DNA of 64,000 bases, taken from contig OY820914.1 in the NCBI GenBank assembly GCA_963682005.1, positions 868,001 to 932,000 of the forward strand, in the 5' to 3' direction. The notes below the pieces were generated by a model. It did not search any database, was not told the DNA's origin, and saw nothing but the letters and a program-made list of their open reading frames with translations. This document shows, one piece after another, positions 42,101-48,100 of the stretch (positions are counted from its first letter, which is position 1; each line of letters opens with the position of its first letter). The position numbers were made by a program, and so were the translations under genes. The DNA is from CAIYUC01 sp963682005. GTDB lineage: Bacteria > Bacteroidota > Bacteroidia > Bacteroidales > FEN-979.

Positions 42101-45100
42101 TTACGGTCGAAGATATGAGAGTACAGTTCACTGAATTCATGTTCGAGGTGGCAATACGCCTGAACCAGGTGTCTGCAGTTAAAGAAGCTGTTGTATAATT
42201 CTGATTTGTTCTTGTCCCGGATGCGTTGCTCCAGGTACTGCCGTTCAGGCTGCTTTGCCAATTGTAGGTAATAGTTCCATCTGATGTAACGGCATTTCCG
42301 GTGAGCGTAACAGAGGCATTCTCGCAAAGTGTCACCGGTGTCCCGATCAAGTTTTCTGATGTAAAATTGTTCACCGTTACAAGGATGGGTGTTGTAACTT
42401 TTGAGCAGGCCTTCGCCGGCTGAGGACTCACGGTAAGCGTGGAGGTTGCTATTCGCCTGTACCATGTATCCGAGGTCAAATTTCCCGTTGTATAGTTTTG
42501 TGCTGTTCCCCCCGGAGAAACATTCGCATAGGTGATGTTATCGGGGCTGCTTTGCCATTGATAGCTTAACGTTCCGTCGCCGGTCGCAGCTGTGTTGGTA
42601 ATCGCGGCAGTTGAACCCTCGCAGATCGTCCTCGCAGTCAGTGTTCCCGGAGAAAGGTTGTTCACTGTTACTTTTATGGCTGACGTTGATTTATAGCATG
42701 TTTTCAGGGGATTACCCGGAACGGAAAGTGTGGATGCTGCTACCCTCCGGTACCAGGTATCCGCTGTAAGGCCGGATGGCTCTGAATATCCGGCATCCGT
42801 TGCCCCTGAAATATTGGCAAAGGAAGTACCGTTCGTACTGATCTGCCATTGGTAAGTAATGGTTCCGTCACCGGTTGCGGTGGTGGCGTCAGTAAATGCA
42901 GCCGGGATGTCGGTCTCGCAAATGGTTTGTGCAGTGGCAATTACGCCTGCATCCAGGTTGTTTACCGTTACTTTCGCAACAACGGAAGTCGTCTGGTCAC
43001 AACCATTTCCGGTTGCAGAAACAAGGACCCTGTAATAGGTCGATGTTGTAAGAGCTGCGGTCGTATATGAATTCTGGTCGGTACCAACATTTGTCCATCC
43101 GGATAACCCGTCAGCACTTGATTGCCATTGGTAATGCAATGACGGAGTTCCTCCATGGGCGGTAACACTCATGTTCCAGGTGTCTCCGTTACAGATGGTC
43201 TGGCTCACCGGGTTCACATCAATTGTCGGGTCTTCAACAACCGTAACTTTTGCATTGGTTGAAACGGTGGTGCCGCAATCAATACCGGTTGCCGAAACTA
43301 TCACACGGTAATAGGTTGTCGATGTCAGAACTGCAGTAGTATAGATATTCTGATCCAAACCAACATCTGCCCATCCTGTTGATCCGTCAGCGCTCGATTG
43401 CCACTGGTAATGCAGGGATGGTGTTCCGCCATGAGCAGTGACACTCAGATTCCAGGTTCCTTCATAGCAAATGAAACCCCCTGATGGATGAACGTCAATC
43501 GTCGGATCGGGAACAACCGTTATTGTTGCATTTCCTGAAACCGTCAAACAACCCGATGACGCCTGGCTGACCAGAACGCGATAGTATGCTGTCGACGTAA
43601 GCGGACCAGCTGTATATGAAGATCCGGTGGATGATCCCGTTGCATTCGACCAGCTTCCCAAACCCGTTGTGCTTACCTGCCACTGATAATTCAGTGACCC
43701 GGTGAGGGGATCTCCGGTGGCGGTAACACTCATTCCCCAGCTTCCGCCGGAACACAAGGTTGTTCCAACTGGCTGAATGGAAATTTCGGGATCTGTCACA
43801 ACGGTAACCGTTGCCACTGCAGATGTTGTTGTTGTACAACCAATGCCACTGGCTGAAACGATGACACGGTAATAGGTAGTTGTGGAGAGGGATCCTGTAT
43901 TGTAGGAACTGCTGTTTGAACCGACATTGCTCCATCCCGTTGATCCGTCAGGACTTGATTGCCATTGGTAAGCGAGGATTGGCGTACCTGCATGAGCTGT
44001 TACGGAAAGGTCGAAATTCCCCCCCGAACAAATGCCGCCGCCAGCAGGATTAATATCAATGGTCGGGTCAGAAACCACATGAACATAAATGGGGGTGGTC
44101 ATCAGGCTGTCGCATGAAGGGGTCAAAACTTCTACTGCACAGATGTAGTAATGATCGCCTGTTGCCAGAGGATCTGTTGTATAGGATGATGAATTGGCGC
44201 CGGGTATGTAAGAATAAGGGCCGGCTATGGTGGTTGCATGTTTCCAGTGATATGTATAGGTTGCCGTTCCGCTTTCCGAACCAACCGTGACATTCATGGA
44301 ATAAGTTCCGCCGTCACATATTTCAATATTGGCAGATTGTGATATAATATGAGGAATATGGACCGTTGCGCATGTCGAATAAACAAAACCGCATCCGCTG
44401 CCGGTGGCATAAACACGCACCCTGTAATAGGTGGTCTGCAAAAGGGCATCCGTCGTATACATATTGGTGGTGGCACCGCTGATGTCGCCCCATCCGCTTG
44501 TACAGCCGGCCGTGCTCTTCTGCCATTGATACAATAATGTGGGTGTTCCCCCTGAAGCAGTAACGCTTAAGGTTGTTGTTGTTCCGCTGCAGATAGTTGC
44601 ATCCTGGGGATTGACCGTAATATAAGGATTCGGTACCACAATGACATGGATCGCACATGAAACATTACCGCACTGGACAATGCACCGGTAATACATATCG
44701 GATGTCAGAACAGGAGTATAATAGGTGGCATCAGTCGCCCCGTTAATCGTTGTCCAGGGATCATTGCCTGTCGGACTCGACTCCCATTGGTATGTATACG
44801 TTCCGGAACCCCCGCTGGCTGTTACTGTCAGCGTGGCCGTTCCCAAATCACAAATCGTGACGTTTGGGGGACAATTTACAATGACATCCGGGTATTTGAA
44901 AATTTTAACGGTATCAGCATTTGTACATAACCCTCCGGTTGAAACTTCCCAGCGCAGGTAATACGTGCCAATAACAGAGAACCCGCTGGCTGTGGTGCCA
45001 GGATCATGATTATCAAGGAAAGACACAATTGCAGGACTTGTTCCGACCTGTGACCAGGTCCCTGTCCCGACAGAGGGGATATTTGCCTCAAGGACTGCTG

Positions 45101-48100
45101 AGATCTGATTGTTGCAAAGCGTCTGGTTGGCTCCGGCAATGGCAAGAGAAGGAAGAGACAGGATGCTTATCTTAACCGTATCCGAACTCTGGCTGCAACC
45201 TGATGAAACGATCGTCCATGCGAATTTATATACACCAACAGATACGCCAAATACCTGCGTAACCGGGAAATCCGGGTTCAGAATGTATGCAGTGGTTGGT
45301 CCGCTGACCTGGCTCCAGGTCCCCATTCCGACCGATGGCAGATTCCCGTTCAGGTAAACAGGCTGGAACAGGCAGATTGATTCATCTGAACCTGCATTCG
45401 CTGTTGTGGGAGGTGTATTGTTCGTGACAATTACTTCATCACTGGTATAGCAGGTATCAGTCGCTGGTGTCCATGCCAGTTTAGTCGTCCAGAGGAAATG
45501 ATAAACCCCTGGTACCGCTCCATGGAATATAGCAAGTGAATCATATTTGTTGGAGAAATAACCGCCGGAAGGACCTGAAACTTTTGACCATTCACCAAAT
45601 CCGGACGAAACATAATGTGCATGCAGGTTGAAATCCATTGCATTGCAATAAACCTGGTCTGCCCCTGCATTGGCCTGTGTCGGATCAGAATGAACAGTTA
45701 CGGTGACATTTGCACTATCCGGTAAACATCCGTCACCTGTTGTAACTTTCCATTTGAAGACATATGTTCCCTGGATCATGTTCGTGACGGTAGTATTTGG
45801 AAGAATGACAGATGTGATGGATGCTGTGTTGGGTCCGCTTACCTGGCTCCAGTGACCCACTCCGTAAACGGGTTGTGTCGCATCCAGCGTTGCTGTTGTC
45901 CCGCAAACATCCTGGTTGGCGCCTGCTTCGATGGGCCATGGGGAATGATAATCCTCGACCCTCACCTCACTTGCACTGCTGCAATTTCCGTCAACAATGG
46001 TCCACCTGAAAATATAAAGGTTGCCAGGTATGGCTGTGCTGTAAGTGGCATTTGGTGCGTGTGCATCCGGAGAAAATGATCCGCCGTCTGCGGGTCCCCA
46101 GATCTTGGTCCAGGTACCTGTTCCGATAGTCGGTGTATTGCCCGCAAGCTGAATGCTTGTGGCATCGCACAAAGCCTGTTCCGGACCTGCATTGGAGGCA
46201 GAAGGCTGACCTGAAATGACAACCTGAACACTGTCAGTTGAGGCAGGGCATGATCCGGCAGAAATGGAATATTTGAATTTATAGGTGCCGGTGATCAGTC
46301 CCGATGCTGTAGCCGTATAGCTCCCCGTCGTTGTGATTGTCGCAACATTCGGGGTCGTTCCGATCTGGGTCCAGGTGCCGGTGCTTCCTGAATTGCCGAC
46401 AAGGTTTGCAACTGAAACACTGCAAAGCAACTGGTCATTGCCTGCTTCTGCACTTTCGCCGACGGAAATGGTATCAAGGTTTGTATTGTCGGCACAGAAT
46501 GGTCCACCTGAAACAGTCCACTGGAAGATATACCTTCCGGAAACAAGGTTCGTGACATGGGCAGCCGGGTCAGAGTAATTCAGGGTAGGGGTGTTTGGAC
46601 CGCTGACGATCGACCAGATTCCGGTACCTTCTGAAGGAAGTGTTGCCGAGAGATTAAATGACAGCGGACGTGCACCGCAGATGACCTGGTTCCCTCCTGT
46701 AATGGCAGGACTTGGAGGTACTGACACCTGAATCTTGACCGAATCAGTTGAAGATGAGCAGGCATGATTCGAGATGGTCCATTTGAAATAATAAGTTCCT
46801 TCATCCAGGTTGAGAACATCGGTATTCGGGCTGTTTGGGCTCTGTATAACCGGACCGGCATTGCCAAGTACCTGTGTCCATGTCCCGATCTCTTCTCCTC
46901 CTTCATCCGCGGGGGTATTCCCGTGCAGGCGGACGATGGTTCCGCAGATGGCTGTATCATTTCCTGCATTGGACGGAGTAACCGTTTCCGCAAAAGTGAC
47001 CATCACCGTATCAAGCGTATTCCCGCAATCATTGAGCGATAAAGCCCATTCAAACAAATAGGTGCCTTCGATCAGGTCATTAACCTCCGTATTATACAAC
47101 CCGGCATCTACGATCGTGGCTGTATTGGGTCCGTCAACCTGTGTCCATAACCCGGTACCGGGTGCAGGATCATTCCCCGCAAGGGTGATCGAATGGGTCA
47201 TTGTATCATGACACTGGTCGGGGCCGGCATGCGCCTGTCCCGGTCCTTGCGTATTATCTGTGGTGATAAAGACAGTATCCCGCGTTATCCCGCACCGGTT
47301 CGTAATGGTCCATATGAACCGGTATGTCGTATTGGGGAGAAATCCTGTCACGAGCGCATTCGCTGCATGAATGTCCGGAGAGAAGGTCAGCCCCGGATGG
47401 TCTGCCGTCCAGGTCCCGGTTTCAAAGACATCCGGGAAGTTGGCGGTCATGATGTATGGCATGCCATAGCACATTGTAAAATCCTCACCCGCATAAGCCT
47501 GTGAAGGTGTGGTGTCGGAAACGATAACCCTGGTATCCGACTGGTGCGTGGGACAGCCCGGGCCGCCGTTTATCAGCCACCGGTAACGGTAAACACCTGG
47601 TACGAGCGGAGAAACCCTGGATGTATCATCGTGGATATCCCAGATTGTGTTTGGGCTTGGTCCGCGGATCTGTGACCAGGTCCCTATACCGACATATGCA
47701 TAATTTCCTGCAAGGTGCGTGGAATCAACACGGCATGCCAGTAATTGCGGCGTCCCTGAATTTGAGCCTGTCGGCGAATGGGATGTTGTGATCTGAACAT
47801 CTTCTGTAGCAGTGATGCAATCAGGTCCGCTTCCCGGGGAAACCCGGAAACGGATGGTATATGTTCCGAGGCCGCTCAAATGATAGATCAACTGCGGAGA
47901 TGTGGTAGCATCAAACCATCCGGTCGGAATGACCGGATAAAACCAGTTGGTCGGACCGTCAACAATGCTCCATTGAAGGTACCCTCCGCCGGTTAAAGTG
48001 TAGCTGATCGTTGCCAGTGAATCATCGCAGGGCAGGATCGGATTTGCTTCCAGAGAAATCGTTGGATTGACATAATAGGTAACGGAAGTCGATGCAGAAG

